Translations under genes and position numbers: made by a program
Notes under the pieces: generated by a model
Told to the model about the DNA's origin: nothing
Seen by the model: only the letters and a program-made list of their open reading frames with translations
The model's database searches: none
Shown: positions 1 to 6,149 of the stretch, piece after piece
Layout of the letters: each line of letters opens with the position of its first letter
How positions within the stretch are numbered: the first letter of the stretch is position 1
Assembly (NCBI GenBank): GCA_004556255.1
Contig: SFHY01000034.1
Coordinates: 1 to 10,044, forward strand
Direction: 5' to 3'
Length of the DNA stretch: 10,044 nucleotides
DNA from: Lactobacillus delbrueckii
GTDB taxonomy: Bacteria > Bacillota > Bacilli > Lactobacillales > Lactobacillaceae

Positions 1-421
1 TCCAGGGACCAACCCAGTTCCTTATGAAACTGATCCAAAAGACCCAACCAAGGTCGTGGACGGCAAGGTTCCAGAAGTTCCAAGCTGGACTCCAAAGAAC
101 GGCAAACCAGGCGACCCTGTAACTCCGAAGGATCCAACCAAGGACACTGAGGTTCTATACGATCACACCATGACTCCTGGTGAGACTACGCCAACTGGCA
201 AGGTGGAAAGTCTTCCAGAAAAGCCTGCAAAGGCGCCTAAGGTCGTCAACACCGCTGAACCGGCCAAGACGAACAGCATCAAGGAGGTTGTGCAAGCTCA
301 AGACCAGCTGCCGCAAACTGGTGAAGACAATTCCAAGGCCGCCTTTGGCTTAGGACTTGCTTCCATGCTTGGCGGGATCGGCATCCTGGGTGCTTTCAAG
401 CGCAAGAAGAAGGAAAACTAA
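1..421 (+). CDS. LPXTG cell-wall anchored surface protein, C-terminal part (5' end outside window)
   Basis: The reading frame is open from base 2, so the gene begins upstream of the window; a GTG at 56 is only an internal codon. The visible 139 or so residues are rich in Pro, Thr, Lys and Asp. They contain two DPTK units about 30 residues apart (DPKDPTKV and TPKDPTKDTEV), resembling the end of Mub/MucBP-type repeat domains of lactobacillar mucus-binding proteins. A Pro/Lys/Ala-rich wall-spanning stretch follows, then LPQTG (308-322), a hydrophobic segment (FGLGLASMLGGIGILGAF) and a basic tail KRKKKEN. This is the canonical sorting signal: sortase A cleaves between Thr and Gly and joins the protein to peptidoglycan. 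It is therefore an exported surface protein, perhaps an adhesin. The ligand is unknown, and whether the upstream part is intact cannot be seen. A terminator follows the stop at once. Confidence 0.9.
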   Translation, partial: PGTNPVPYETDPKDPTKVVDGKVPEVPSWTPKNGKPGDPVTPKDPTKDTEVLYDHTMTPGETTPTGKVESLPEKPAKAPKVVNTAEPAKTNSIKEVVQAQDQLPQTGEDNSKAAFGLGLASMLGGIGILGAFKRKKKEN

Positions 422-430
422 ATAAACCCG

Positions 431-474
431 AAAAAGGCAGATGATCTCAAGAATTGAGGGCATCCGCCTTTTTT
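431..474 (+). terminator. Rho-independent terminator of the LPXTG gene
   Basis: Starting 10 nt after the stop codon, AAAAAGGC pairs with GCCTTTTT, GATG with CATC, and CTCAA with TTGAG around a GAA loop. Two small internal mismatches (A/C and AT/GG) interrupt the stem. The A-run and T-run flanks make it usable as a terminator for the surface-protein gene. Confidence 0.85.
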
Positions 475-532
475 CTACTCTAAGTCAAGTGTTATCAACG
501 ATTTTAGGCAGTTTTATGGCTCCATAATTTTT

Positions 533-577
533 CTTACTGATGGATGTCAAGTAATACATCCGTCGGTAAGATTTTTT
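533..577 (+). terminator. Second forward hairpin with T-run (tandem terminator or end of a small RNA)
   Basis: Bases 533-547 pair with 556-570 in a 15-bp stem with two G-U wobbles and an 8-nt loop (CAAGTAAT), followed directly by ATTTTTT. This has the form of an intrinsic terminator for a plus-strand transcript. No ORF lies between it and the first terminator at 431-474, so it is either a back-up terminator or the 3' end of a short untranslated transcript. Confidence 0.6.
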
Positions 578-580
578 GTT

Positions 581-608
581 TAAAATAAAAAAGAGGCCCA
601 TAGGCCTC
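581..608 (-). terminator. Rho-independent terminator of the yeiH-like gene
   Basis: Read on the minus strand, GAGGCC–TATG–GGCCTC forms a perfect 6-bp GC-rich stem followed by TTTTTTATTTTA. It lies about 80 nt downstream of the stop of the minus-strand YeiH-family gene, with no other gene between. Confidence 0.85.
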
Positions 609-614
609 GCTATT

Positions 615-660
615 TGATATAACCCACGAAATTAGGACACTAATTTCGGGGATCATATCA
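615..660. repeat. 46-nt imperfect inverted repeat in the yeiH 3' region
   Basis: Left arm TGATATAACCCACGAAATTA and right arm TAATTTCGGGGATCATATCA are reverse complements at 17 of 20 positions, separated by the 6-nt loop GGACAC. The repeat lies between the yeiH stop and its terminator, so it would form a long hairpin in the yeiH 3' untranslated region. There is no T-run next to it. It could be an mRNA-stabilising hairpin, a miniature repeat or a transposon-end remnant; the sequence alone does not decide. Confidence 0.7.
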
Positions 661-688
661 CAATCGATTAAATTGTTTGTTTTATTTT

Positions 689-1714
689 TTACCAGAGGCC
701 CATTAGCTGCTGCAAAAGCAGGCTGACGGCTGTGATCCCGGCCCAGCAGGAAGCGCCGAGCAGGAGGGGCTTGGCCCCGGATTTGACCAGCTTGACGATG
801 TTGGAGTTAAGGCCGATCGCGGCCATGGCCATGACGATCATGAACTTGCTCAGCTCCTTCAAAGGCAGGAAGACATTGGCACTTACCCCATTGGCCAGGG
901 CAAAGGTTGTGATTAAGGAAGCCAGGACAAAGTAGAGGATGAAGGCAGGGAAGGCCCGCTTCAAGCTGAAGCTGTTGCCTCTTTGTTCCTTTTTGGCGGT
1001 GAAATAGCCTAAGGCCAGGGTGATAGGGATGATGGCCAGGGTTCTGGTTAATTTGACGGTCACGGCCTTGTCCAGGGTCTGGCTGCCCAAATGGAACATG
1101 CTGTCCCAGGTTGCCGCCGCGGCAGTGACGGAAGAAGTGTCGTTGATGGCTGTCCCGGCAAAGATACCGAAAGAAGTCCCCGAAGTCTGGTCAAAGCCCA
1201 GGAGCTTGCCAAAGATGGGGAAGAGGATGGCGGCCAGGACGTTGAAAAAGAAGATGACGGAGATGGCCTGGGCCACTTCGTCGTCGTCAGCGTCGATAAC
1301 CGGGGCGGTAGCGGCGATGGCGCTGCCCCCGCAGATGGATGAGCCGACCCCGATCAAGGTTGAGATCTTACCGGGGATGTTTAAAGACTTGTGCAAAAGC
1401 CAGGCGAGCAAGAGCGAGGTCGAGATGGTGCAGATGATGATCGGCAGGGACTGGCGGCCAGTCTTGACGACTACCTGCAGGTCCATCCCAAAGCCCAGGA
1501 GAACGACGGCCGTTTGCAGGATATACTTGGACGTCCACTTGATCCCGCTGGCCGCGCCTTTCTTGTCTTCCCAAAAGAGGGTGATGATCATGCCAAACAA
1601 GATGGCGAAGACGGCGCCCCCGATGACCGGCAGGGCCTTGCCTAAGAGCCAGGCGGGGATAGCGATAGCCAGGCAGACCAGGATGCCGGGCAGATTCTTT
1701 TTAATCCAATTCAT
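689..1714 (-). CDS. yeiH: YeiH-family (UPF0324) putative anion/sulfate exporter, integral membrane protein
   Basis: The 341-residue product is strongly hydrophobic throughout, with roughly ten membrane segments. Two conserved small-residue motifs typical of the YeiH/UPF0324 family are visible: SSICGGSAIAATAPVI near residues 125-140 and FAGTAINDTSSVTAAAA near 185-201, the second corresponding to the GTAxxDxxxVxAA signature. Family members are annotated as putative sulfate or anion exporters on weak experimental grounds, so the substrate is uncertain. Length is about normal for the family. The ATG at 1714 is supported by GGAGG at 1724-1728. The gene is divergent from a LysR-type regulator, the usual partner of yeiH genes, and ends with its own terminator at 581-608. 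It is thus a single-gene unit that the neighbouring regulator probably controls. Confidence 0.85.
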   Translation of the reverse strand: MNWIKKNLPGILVCLAIAIPAWLLGKALPVIGGAVFAILFGMIITLFWEDKKGAASGIKWTSKYILQTAVVLLGFGMDLQVVVKTGRQSLPIIICTISTSLLLAWLLHKSLNIPGKISTLIGVGSSICGGSAIAATAPVIDADDDEVAQAISVIFFFNVLAAILFPIFGKLLGFDQTSGTSFGIFAGTAINDTSSVTAAAATWDSMFHLGSQTLDKAVTVKLTRTLAIIPITLALGYFTAKKEQRGNSFSLKRAFPAFILYFVLASLITTFALANGVSANVFLPLKELSKFMIVMAMAAIGLNSNIVKLVKSGAKPLLLGASCWAGITAVSLLLQQLMGLW

Positions 1715-1737
1715 TTCTTTTTGCCTCCAGATATTTT

Positions 1738-1766
1738 TTGAACATGCTTTAGTATAGTAGTAAAAT
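1738..1766 (+). promoter_or_regulatory. Predicted promoter of the lysR-type gene
   Basis: TTGAAC (1738-1743), a 17-bp spacer and TAAAAT (1761-1766) make a good sigma-A promoter, with transcription expected to start near 1773, about 60 nt before the lysR ATG. It overlaps the divergent yeiH promoter almost completely, so polymerase or regulator binding for one gene would affect the other. Confidence 0.6.
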
Positions 1767-1779
1767 GGTAGAAAATAAA
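1751..1779 (-). promoter_or_regulatory. Predicted promoter of the yeiH-like gene
   Basis: On the minus strand a TATACT -10 element (1751-1756) lies with only a poor AT-rich -35 region about 17 bp upstream (near 1774-1779). A good -10 with a weak -35 fits a promoter that needs an activator such as the divergent LysR-type regulator. The -10 lies inside the spacer of the opposing lysR promoter. Confidence 0.45.
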
Positions 1780-1790
1780 ATTATAGATTA

Positions 1791-1804
1791 TTATCTGATG
1801 ATAA
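1791..1804. promoter_or_regulatory. Candidate LysR-type operator (T-N11-A palindrome)
   Basis: TTATC-TGAT-GATAA is a perfect 5-bp dyad with a 4-bp spacer and fits the T-N11-A rule for LysR-type binding sites. Its centre is about 53 bp upstream of the inferred yeiH start point, where such regulators commonly bind to activate, and it lies downstream of the lysR promoter, where binding could repress lysR. Both the role and the start points are inferred. Confidence 0.5.
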
Positions 1805-1831
1805 AGCAGAATTATTGTAAGGAGGCAGGGG

Positions 1832-2707
1832 ATGCTGGATTTTCGCGTCAAAACATTTTTAACGGTCTGTGAGACCATGAACTTCACCCGGGCGGCTGAC
1901 CGCCTGCACGTGACCCAGCCGGCGGTGTCCCAGCACATCCGCTATTTGGAGAAGGAGTACCAGGTCAAGCTTTTCAGCTACCAGGGCAAGAAACTGACCT
2001 TGACCGCGGCGGGAGAGAAACTCCGTCAGGCCATGCGGCAGATGCAGAGCGATGAGCGCCTGCTCAAAGCGGAAATCAAGCAGGCTGACCTGCCGCCGGT
2101 CCGCTTTGGGGTAACCATGACCATTGGGGAATACGCCTTAGCCAGGCCCCTCAGCCGCTTTTTAAAAGACCATCCCCAAAGCAATGTCGAAGTCGTTTAC
2201 GGCAACACCCAGTTTTTGACCAAGAAATTGGATGAGGGGGACCTGGACTTTGCCCTGGTCGAAGGGGACCCGGCCAGGGGCTATGCCAGCCTGCGCTACC
2301 AAAGCGAGGACTTCATCGCCGTCTGCTCGCCAGATTTGGCTTTTGCCAAGGAGCCGGACCAGATCGCCGACCTTTTTGACCAGCGCCTTTTGGTCAGGGA
2401 ACCGGGCTCAGGGACCAGGAAGATCCTGGAGGACAGCTTAGGCGCCCAGGGGCAGGAACTGAGCGACTTCAAGCAGTATGTCCAGGTCGGCAACATGCAG
2501 ATGATCACCCAGCTGCTTTTGGCCAACTGCGGGGTCTCTTTCTTGTACCAGACTGCCGTCAGTGACCTTTTAAAGGCAGGAAAGCTGCGGAAGTTGAATT
2601 TGCGGGACTTCCAGATTCGCCATGACTTCACCTTTATCTGGGAGAAGAGCAGCCTCTACGCTGACCGCCACCAGCAGATCTGCGCGGAACTGAAGGCAAG
2701 CAGATAA
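1832..2707 (+). CDS. LysR-family transcriptional regulator, probable regulator of yeiH
   Basis: The 291-residue product has the standard length and layout of a LysR-type regulator. The N-terminal winged helix-turn-helix (about residues 1-60) has the family pattern FTRAADRLHVTQPAVSQHI, followed by LEKEYQVKLF and the wing/linker KLTLTAAGEKL. The remainder (about 88-291) is a periplasmic-binding-protein-like effector domain beginning VRFGVTMTIGEYALA. Such proteins act as tetramers that sense a small metabolite and switch a divergent target gene. The ATG at 1832 follows GGAGG (1821-1825). Close relatives of yeiH-linked regulators include CysL/CysB-like proteins of sulfur metabolism, but the effector cannot be read from sequence. 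The gene converges on the Nudix gene with only an 18-bp gap and no visible terminator there, so transcripts may overlap. Confidence 0.9.
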   Translation: MLDFRVKTFLTVCETMNFTRAADRLHVTQPAVSQHIRYLEKEYQVKLFSYQGKKLTLTAAGEKLRQAMRQMQSDERLLKAEIKQADLPPVRFGVTMTIGEYALARPLSRFLKDHPQSNVEVVYGNTQFLTKKLDEGDLDFALVEGDPARGYASLRYQSEDFIAVCSPDLAFAKEPDQIADLFDQRLLVREPGSGTRKILEDSLGAQGQELSDFKQYVQVGNMQMITQLLLANCGVSFLYQTAVSDLLKAGKLRKLNLRDFQIRHDFTFIWEKSSLYADRHQQICAELKASR

Positions 2708-2725
2708 GAAAAGACTTTTACCTGT

Positions 2726-3292
2726 TTACTTTGCCGGATAGTCCTGGAGCTTGGCGTTCAGCTTGGAGTAGATCCGGTCGACAAACCAGGGCTCGGTTGA
2801 CTTTTCCAGGGCTTCATCCAAGCCAAACCAGGCAACAGCCTTGTTTTCGTCTTCTTTAGGCCGGACAGGCAAGCTGTCATCTGCTTCCAGGAGGTAGGTG
2901 ACGTTTAAGTGCAGGTGTGACGGGACGTATTTGCCCTTTTTCTCATGCCCGTCCACGGTCAAAATCTCAACAGAATAGATCTGGTCCGTGACTGGATCTG
3001 CTTTAACCCCGCTTTCTTCCGCGACTTCTTTTAAGGCCACATGCAAAAGGTCCTGGTCGCCGTCCGCGTGTCCGCCCAGCCAGGCCCAGGAGTCGTAGAT
3101 CCGGTGGTAGGCCATCAAGACTTTGTCCCGGGCCGGGTTAACCACCCAGGCTGAAGCGGTAAAGTGCTCGGCCAAATTGGACCGCAAGAACAGTTCTTCC
3201 CCGGTCTCCAGCCGGTAGATCATCTCTTTGACGTCGGCAGCTTCTTGCTCGTTAAAGGGCTGGTAATTTTTTAAATCAGTCAGTAAAGTCAT
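2726..3292 (-). CDS. Nudix hydrolase family protein
   Basis: The 188-residue product carries a recognisable Nudix box at residues 74-96: G74, then five residues, Q80, seven residues, then KEVAEESGV. The metal-binding E89, E92 and E93 are intact, but the usual Glu after Gx5 is Gln and the Arg of REUxEE is Lys. Nudix enzymes hydrolyse nucleoside diphosphates linked to another moiety; the substrate here is unknown. WLGGHADGDQDLL and the C-terminal WFVDRIY place it with the cytosolic lactobacillar Nudix proteins rather than MutT or ADP-ribose pyrophosphatase. I chose the ATG at 3292. A longer frame opens with GTG at 3352, but that codon lies upstream of the predicted transcription start and has no Shine-Dalgarno. 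The leader before 3292 is a purine run (AGAGAAGAGAAGAAATG) acting as a weak ribosome site. Confidence 0.82.
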   Translation of the reverse strand: MTLLTDLKNYQPFNEQEAADVKEMIYRLETGEELFLRSNLAEHFTASAWVVNPARDKVLMAYHRIYDSWAWLGGHADGDQDLLHVALKEVAEESGVKADPVTDQIYSVEILTVDGHEKKGKYVPSHLHLNVTYLLEADDSLPVRPKEDENKAVAWFGLDEALEKSTEPWFVDRIYSKLNAKLQDYPAK

Positions 3293-3342
3293 TTCTTCTC
3301 TTCTCTTCTCTCTATTTTTTCTGTTTCGCTCTGTTTCCTCAG

Positions 3343-3372
3343 ATTTTACCACGGGCGCTGATTGTCTGTTAA
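3343..3372 (-). promoter_or_regulatory. Predicted promoter of the Nudix gene
   Basis: On the minus strand TTAACA (3367-3372), an 18-bp spacer and TAAAAT (3343-3348) form a reasonable sigma-A promoter with transcription starting near 3336. This leaves a leader of about 45 nt and excludes the upstream GTG at 3352 as a start codon. Confidence 0.55.
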
Positions 3373-3375
3373 AAT
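3367..3375 (+). promoter_or_regulatory. Predicted extended -10 promoter of the cysS operon
   Basis: TGTTAAAAT (3367-3375) is an extended -10 element with no good -35 partner, about 65 nt before the cysS start. Its TGTTAA overlaps the -35 of the divergent Nudix promoter, so the two promoters would compete. The leader is too short for a T-box riboswitch and none of its motifs is seen. Confidence 0.45.
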
Positions 3376-3441
3376 GTAGAGTGTTAAGTACTGAATTATT
3401 GCAGGTAAGGAAAAACTTGTAAAAGAAAGCAGGAAAATATC

Positions 3442-4866
3442 GTGAAGCTTTTCAACACTTTAACTAGGCAAAAAGAAGAATTCAAACCCCTGGTTCCCGG
3501 CCAGGTCAGCATGTACGTCTGCGGGCCGACGGTCTACAACTACATCCACATCGGCAATGCCAGAAGCGCCATCGCTTTTGACACCATCCGCCGCTACTTT
3601 GAATACAAGGGCTACAAGGTCAACTACGTTTCCAACTTTACTGACGTCGATGACAAAATGATCAACGAAGCTAGAGCAGAAGGCACGACCGTGCCGGAAT
3701 TAGCTGAACGCTACATCCAGGCCTTCCTGGAAGACACCCGGGCCTTAAACATCGAAGAAGCTACCCTCCACCCGCGGGCAACTCACGAAATCCCGGCCAT
3801 CATTGACTTCATCCAAACCCTGATCGACAAGGGCTACGCTTATGAAGCAGACGGGGATGTCTACTACCGGGCTAAAAAGTTCGCTGACTACGGGCACTTG
3901 AGCGACCAAAACATCGATCAGCTGGAAGAAGGGGCCTCCCAGCACGTAAACGATGAAGAACAAGGCCGCAAGGAAGACCCGATCGACTTTGCCCTTTGGA
4001 AGGGGCAGAAGGAGGAAGACGAAATTGCCTGGGACTCCCCATGGGGCAAGGGGCGGCCTGGCTGGCACATTGAATGCTCAGTCATGTCCACCAAGTACTT
4101 AGGTGACACCCTGGACATCCACGGGGGCGGGCAGGACCTGGAATTCCCCCACCACGAAAACGAAATCGCCCAAAGTGAAGCCAAGACGGGCAAGAAGTTC
4201 GTCAACTACTGGCTGCACAACGGCTTCGTGACCGTAGGCAAGGATGAGGAAAAAATGTCCAAGTCCCTGCACAATTTCGTGACCGTCCACGATATCTTAA
4301 AGACCGTTGACCCCCAGGTTCTCCGCTTCTTCATGGCTAGTGTCCAATACAGAAGTCAGATTAACTACTCTGAGGAAAACCTGAAGCAGGCCGCCAACAT
4401 CCTGGACCGCTTCAAGAACACCTTGGAAGGGATCAACTACCGCCTGGCTGATGCAACTGAAAGCTTGCCGGACCCAGACCTGGCCAAGCTGCTTGCTGAA
4501 ACCACGGCTAAGTTTGAAGCAGCCATGGATGATGACTTCAACGTGCAAAATGCCTTGACCGCCATCTACGAAGCCCTGCCAGCTGTCAACTCTAACGCCA
4601 ACGCTGAAAAAGCCGACAAGGAGAGTCTGCAGCTTTTTGCTGAAAAATTAGCTGCCTGGCTCAGCGTTTTTGGCCTGGATGTTGACAAGCTCCTGGCCAA
4701 GGAAGCCGGCGATGATGACGCCGTAATCGAAGAATTGGTTGCCCAGCGGACGGAAGCCAGAAAGAACAAGGACTGGGCCAAGAGTGACGAACTCCGCGAC
4801 CAGCTTAAGGAAATGGGGGTAGTCCTCAAGGATACCCCGCAAGGAACCAGGTGGAGCCGTGAATAA
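3442..4866 (+). CDS. cysS: Cysteinyl-tRNA synthetase
   Basis: This class I synthetase activates cysteine with ATP and charges tRNA-Cys in the cytoplasm. The 474-residue product has the family's usual length. The HIGH signature appears as HIGN (36-39) within YNYIHIGNARSA, and KMSKS lies at 271-275. The zinc site that recognises the cysteine thiol is complete: C27 in CGPTVY, C212 in HIECS, H237 and E241 in PHHENE. The Rossmann catalytic domain is followed by the helical anticodon-binding part (about 320-474). The start is GTG at 3442 with AGGA upstream. The gene opens the cysS–mrnC–rlmB operon, and its last 8 nt overlap the mrnC start. Gene order matches the B. subtilis cysS region, but there is no cysE in front and no T-box. 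Confidence 0.98.
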   Translation: MKLFNTLTRQKEEFKPLVPGQVSMYVCGPTVYNYIHIGNARSAIAFDTIRRYFEYKGYKVNYVSNFTDVDDKMINEARAEGTTVPELAERYIQAFLEDTRALNIEEATLHPRATHEIPAIIDFIQTLIDKGYAYEADGDVYYRAKKFADYGHLSDQNIDQLEEGASQHVNDEEQGRKEDPIDFALWKGQKEEDEIAWDSPWGKGRPGWHIECSVMSTKYLGDTLDIHGGGQDLEFPHHENEIAQSEAKTGKKFVNYWLHNGFVTVGKDEEKMSKSLHNFVTVHDILKTVDPQVLRFFMASVQYRSQINYSEENLKQAANILDRFKNTLEGINYRLADATESLPDPDLAKLLAETTAKFEAAMDDDFNVQNALTAIYEALPAVNSNANAEKADKESLQLFAEKLAAWLSVFGLDVDKLLAKEAGDDDAVIEELVAQRTEARKNKDWAKSDELRDQLKEMGVVLKDTPQGTRWSRE

Positions 4867-5302
4867 AGCACAGAAGTTAACTGAAAAGAAAATTGATCCC
4901 AACACCTTGAGCGGGCAGACTCTGGCCTACTTAGGCGACGGAATCTATGAAGCTGCCATCCGCCGGCACTTGATCAAGGGCGGGATGCTGAAGCCGCAGA
5001 ACTTGCAAAGAGCAGCAACCCATTACGTCTCAGCCAAGGCCCAGGCGGGCTTGATCGCCAAAATGCTGGATACCGGCTTTTTGACTGAAGAAGAAGAAAC
5101 GGCCTACCGGCGGGGCAGAAATGCCAAGACCCATACCAAGGCCAAGAACACCAGCCTGGCCACGTATGAAATGTCAACCGGCTTTGAAGCAGTCTTTGGC
5201 TACTTGGACCTGGCCGGTGAAGAAGGCAGGGTCAAGGAATTGATTGCCTGGTGCATTGATGAGGTGGAAAGTGAAGGGACAAGGGAATATGTCTTCAACT
5301 AA
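4859..5302 (+). CDS. mrnC: Mini-ribonuclease III
   Basis: Mini-III is a homodimeric RNase III catalytic domain without a double-stranded RNA-binding domain; it matures the 5' and 3' ends of 23S rRNA in Firmicutes. The 147-residue product shows the hallmark LAYLGDGIYEAAIRRHL, with D27 as a metal-binding catalytic residue, then YRRGRNAKTHTKAKN and the second acidic motif STGFEAVFGYLDL. The length is typical. The GTG start at 4859 overlaps the cysS stop by 8 nt and has AGGTGGAG upstream inside cysS, so the two genes are probably translationally coupled. The 3' end overlaps rlmB by 14 nt. This overlapping placement between cysS and rlmB is conserved in Firmicutes and supports the assignment. Confidence 0.96.
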   Translation: MNKAQKLTEKKIDPNTLSGQTLAYLGDGIYEAAIRRHLIKGGMLKPQNLQRAATHYVSAKAQAGLIAKMLDTGFLTEEEETAYRRGRNAKTHTKAKNTSLATYEMSTGFEAVFGYLDLAGEEGRVKELIAWCIDEVESEGTREYVFN

Positions 5303-6038
5303 CAAGGATTTTGTCTTCGGTCGCCATGCCGGAATCGACTTTTTGAAAACCCAGGACAGCGAAAAAATCAACAAGGTCTTCCTGGCTGAAGGGGTTCAGG
5401 AGGACTTTGCCAGAGAAGTCTACCGCTATGCCAAAAAGAAGCATTTGATCATCCAGCGGGTGCCGAAAAACAAGCTGGACAAGCTGACTGGCGGGGAAAA
5501 CCACCAGGGCCTGGTTTTGGCTGTTGCTTCTTTTGAATACGCCGACTTTGACCAGCTCCTGGACAAACTGGACCAAGAAGAAGCTCCGCTTTTGCTCATG
5601 CTGGACAATATTGAAGACCCCCACAACCTGGGCTCCATCCTCCGCAGCGCCGACGCGACCGGGGTCAGCGGGGTGATCATCCCTAAGCGCCGGGCCAGCG
5701 GCCTGACCAGCGTGGTGGCGAAGACCTCAACCGGGGCCATCGACCACGTGCCAGTTGCCCGGGTGAACAACCTGGTTCAAACCTGCCAAGCCTTGAAGGA
5801 CCGGGGTTACTGGATCTTCGGGACGGCCATGGAAGGCGATGACTACCGGAAGTGGAATGCCAATGGCAAGACTGTTTTAGTTATCGGTAATGAAGGCAAA
5901 GGGATCTCCCCGCTGCTTCTTAAGCAAATGGACCAGACCCTGACCATTCCGATGATTGGCCATGTCCAATCCCTCAATGCTTCAGTAGCAACCGGGGTCC
6001 TGCTCTACCAGGCCTTTAACAGCCGCCACCCTTTGTAA
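5289..6038 (+). CDS. rlmB: 23S rRNA (guanosine-2'-O-)-methyltransferase, RlmB/TrmH (SPOUT) family
   Basis: RlmB transfers a methyl group from S-adenosylmethionine to the 2'-OH of a conserved guanosine (G2251 in E. coli numbering) in the 23S peptidyl-transferase region. Taking ATG 5289, the 249-residue product has the family length. It has a small N-terminal L30e-like substrate-binding domain (about 8-80, starting FVFGRHAG) and a C-terminal knotted SPOUT domain. The SPOUT motifs are motif 1 LDNIEDPHNLGSILRSA (105-121, with N113 and R119), motif 2 VIGNEGKGIS (198-207) and motif 3 IPMIGHVQSLNASVATG (220-236). The frame is open further upstream (TTG at 5244), but ATG 5289 has AAGGGA at good spacing and gives the normal N-terminus. 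It overlaps mrnC by 14 nt. The exact guanosine target is inferred from family and context. Confidence 0.93.
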   Translation: MSSTNKDFVFGRHAGIDFLKTQDSEKINKVFLAEGVQEDFAREVYRYAKKKHLIIQRVPKNKLDKLTGGENHQGLVLAVASFEYADFDQLLDKLDQEEAPLLLMLDNIEDPHNLGSILRSADATGVSGVIIPKRRASGLTSVVAKTSTGAIDHVPVARVNNLVQTCQALKDRGYWIFGTAMEGDDYRKWNANGKTVLVIGNEGKGISPLLLKQMDQTLTIPMIGHVQSLNASVATGVLLYQAFNSRHPL

Positions 6039-6070
6039 AGCAAATCGTTTACAGTTTGCGAAAAGTGATT

Positions 6071-6092
6071 GAATCAAACAATGGTTCGATTC
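6071..6092 (+). other. Small hairpin in the rlmB–sigH spacer
   Basis: GAATC (6071-6075) pairs with GATTC (6088-6092) and AAC with GTT inside it, across an A/C mismatch, closing on an AATG loop. It sits 9 nt upstream of the larger hairpin that covers the sigH ribosome site. On its own it is weak, and it may be part of a structured leader. Confidence 0.4.
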
Positions 6093-6101
6093 TGTCAAGG
6101 T

Positions 6102-6146
6102 AAAAAGTCCTTTATTCTGTGGGCAAACAGAATGAAAGGGCTTTTT
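6102..6146 (+). terminator. 19-bp hairpin ending 3 nt before the sigH start codon (terminator and/or translation lock)
   Basis: Bases 6102-6120 pair with 6127-6146 through 19 base pairs with one G-U wobble (6108/6140) and one bulged G (6134), around the loop GGGCAA. The right arm ends GGGCTTTTT, so it can act as an intrinsic terminator for cysS–mrnC–rlmB. The same right arm contains AAAGGG (6135-6140), the only plausible Shine-Dalgarno for the sigma-factor ATG at 6150. The intact hairpin would therefore both end the operon and hide the ribosome site in any read-through message. Confidence 0.8.
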
Positions 6147-6149
6147 ATA

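Noticed and set aside
1..421. DPTK units as a tandem repeat array
   Set aside because: Only two partial units (about 90 bp apart) are in view, which supports a repeat-domain protein but is not enough to define a repeat array within this window.
1020..1757. Long plus-strand open frame (245 codons) opposite the YeiH gene
   Set aside because: It is antisense to a clear membrane-protein gene, has no ribosome site and no recognisable domain; GC-rich third positions on the real strand keep the opposite frame open. The same applies to the open frames opposite cysS, rlmB and the DXS-like gene.
3293..3352. N-terminal extension of the Nudix gene starting at GTG 3352
   Set aside because: The codon lies upstream of the predicted transcription start (about 3336), overlaps the -10 region and has no Shine-Dalgarno; the encoded extension is Arg/Glu/Lys low-complexity from the purine leader.
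3353..3441. T-box riboswitch upstream of cysS
   Set aside because: Only 89 nt separate the divergent genes and no T-box sequence, specifier stem or antiterminator/terminator pair is present.
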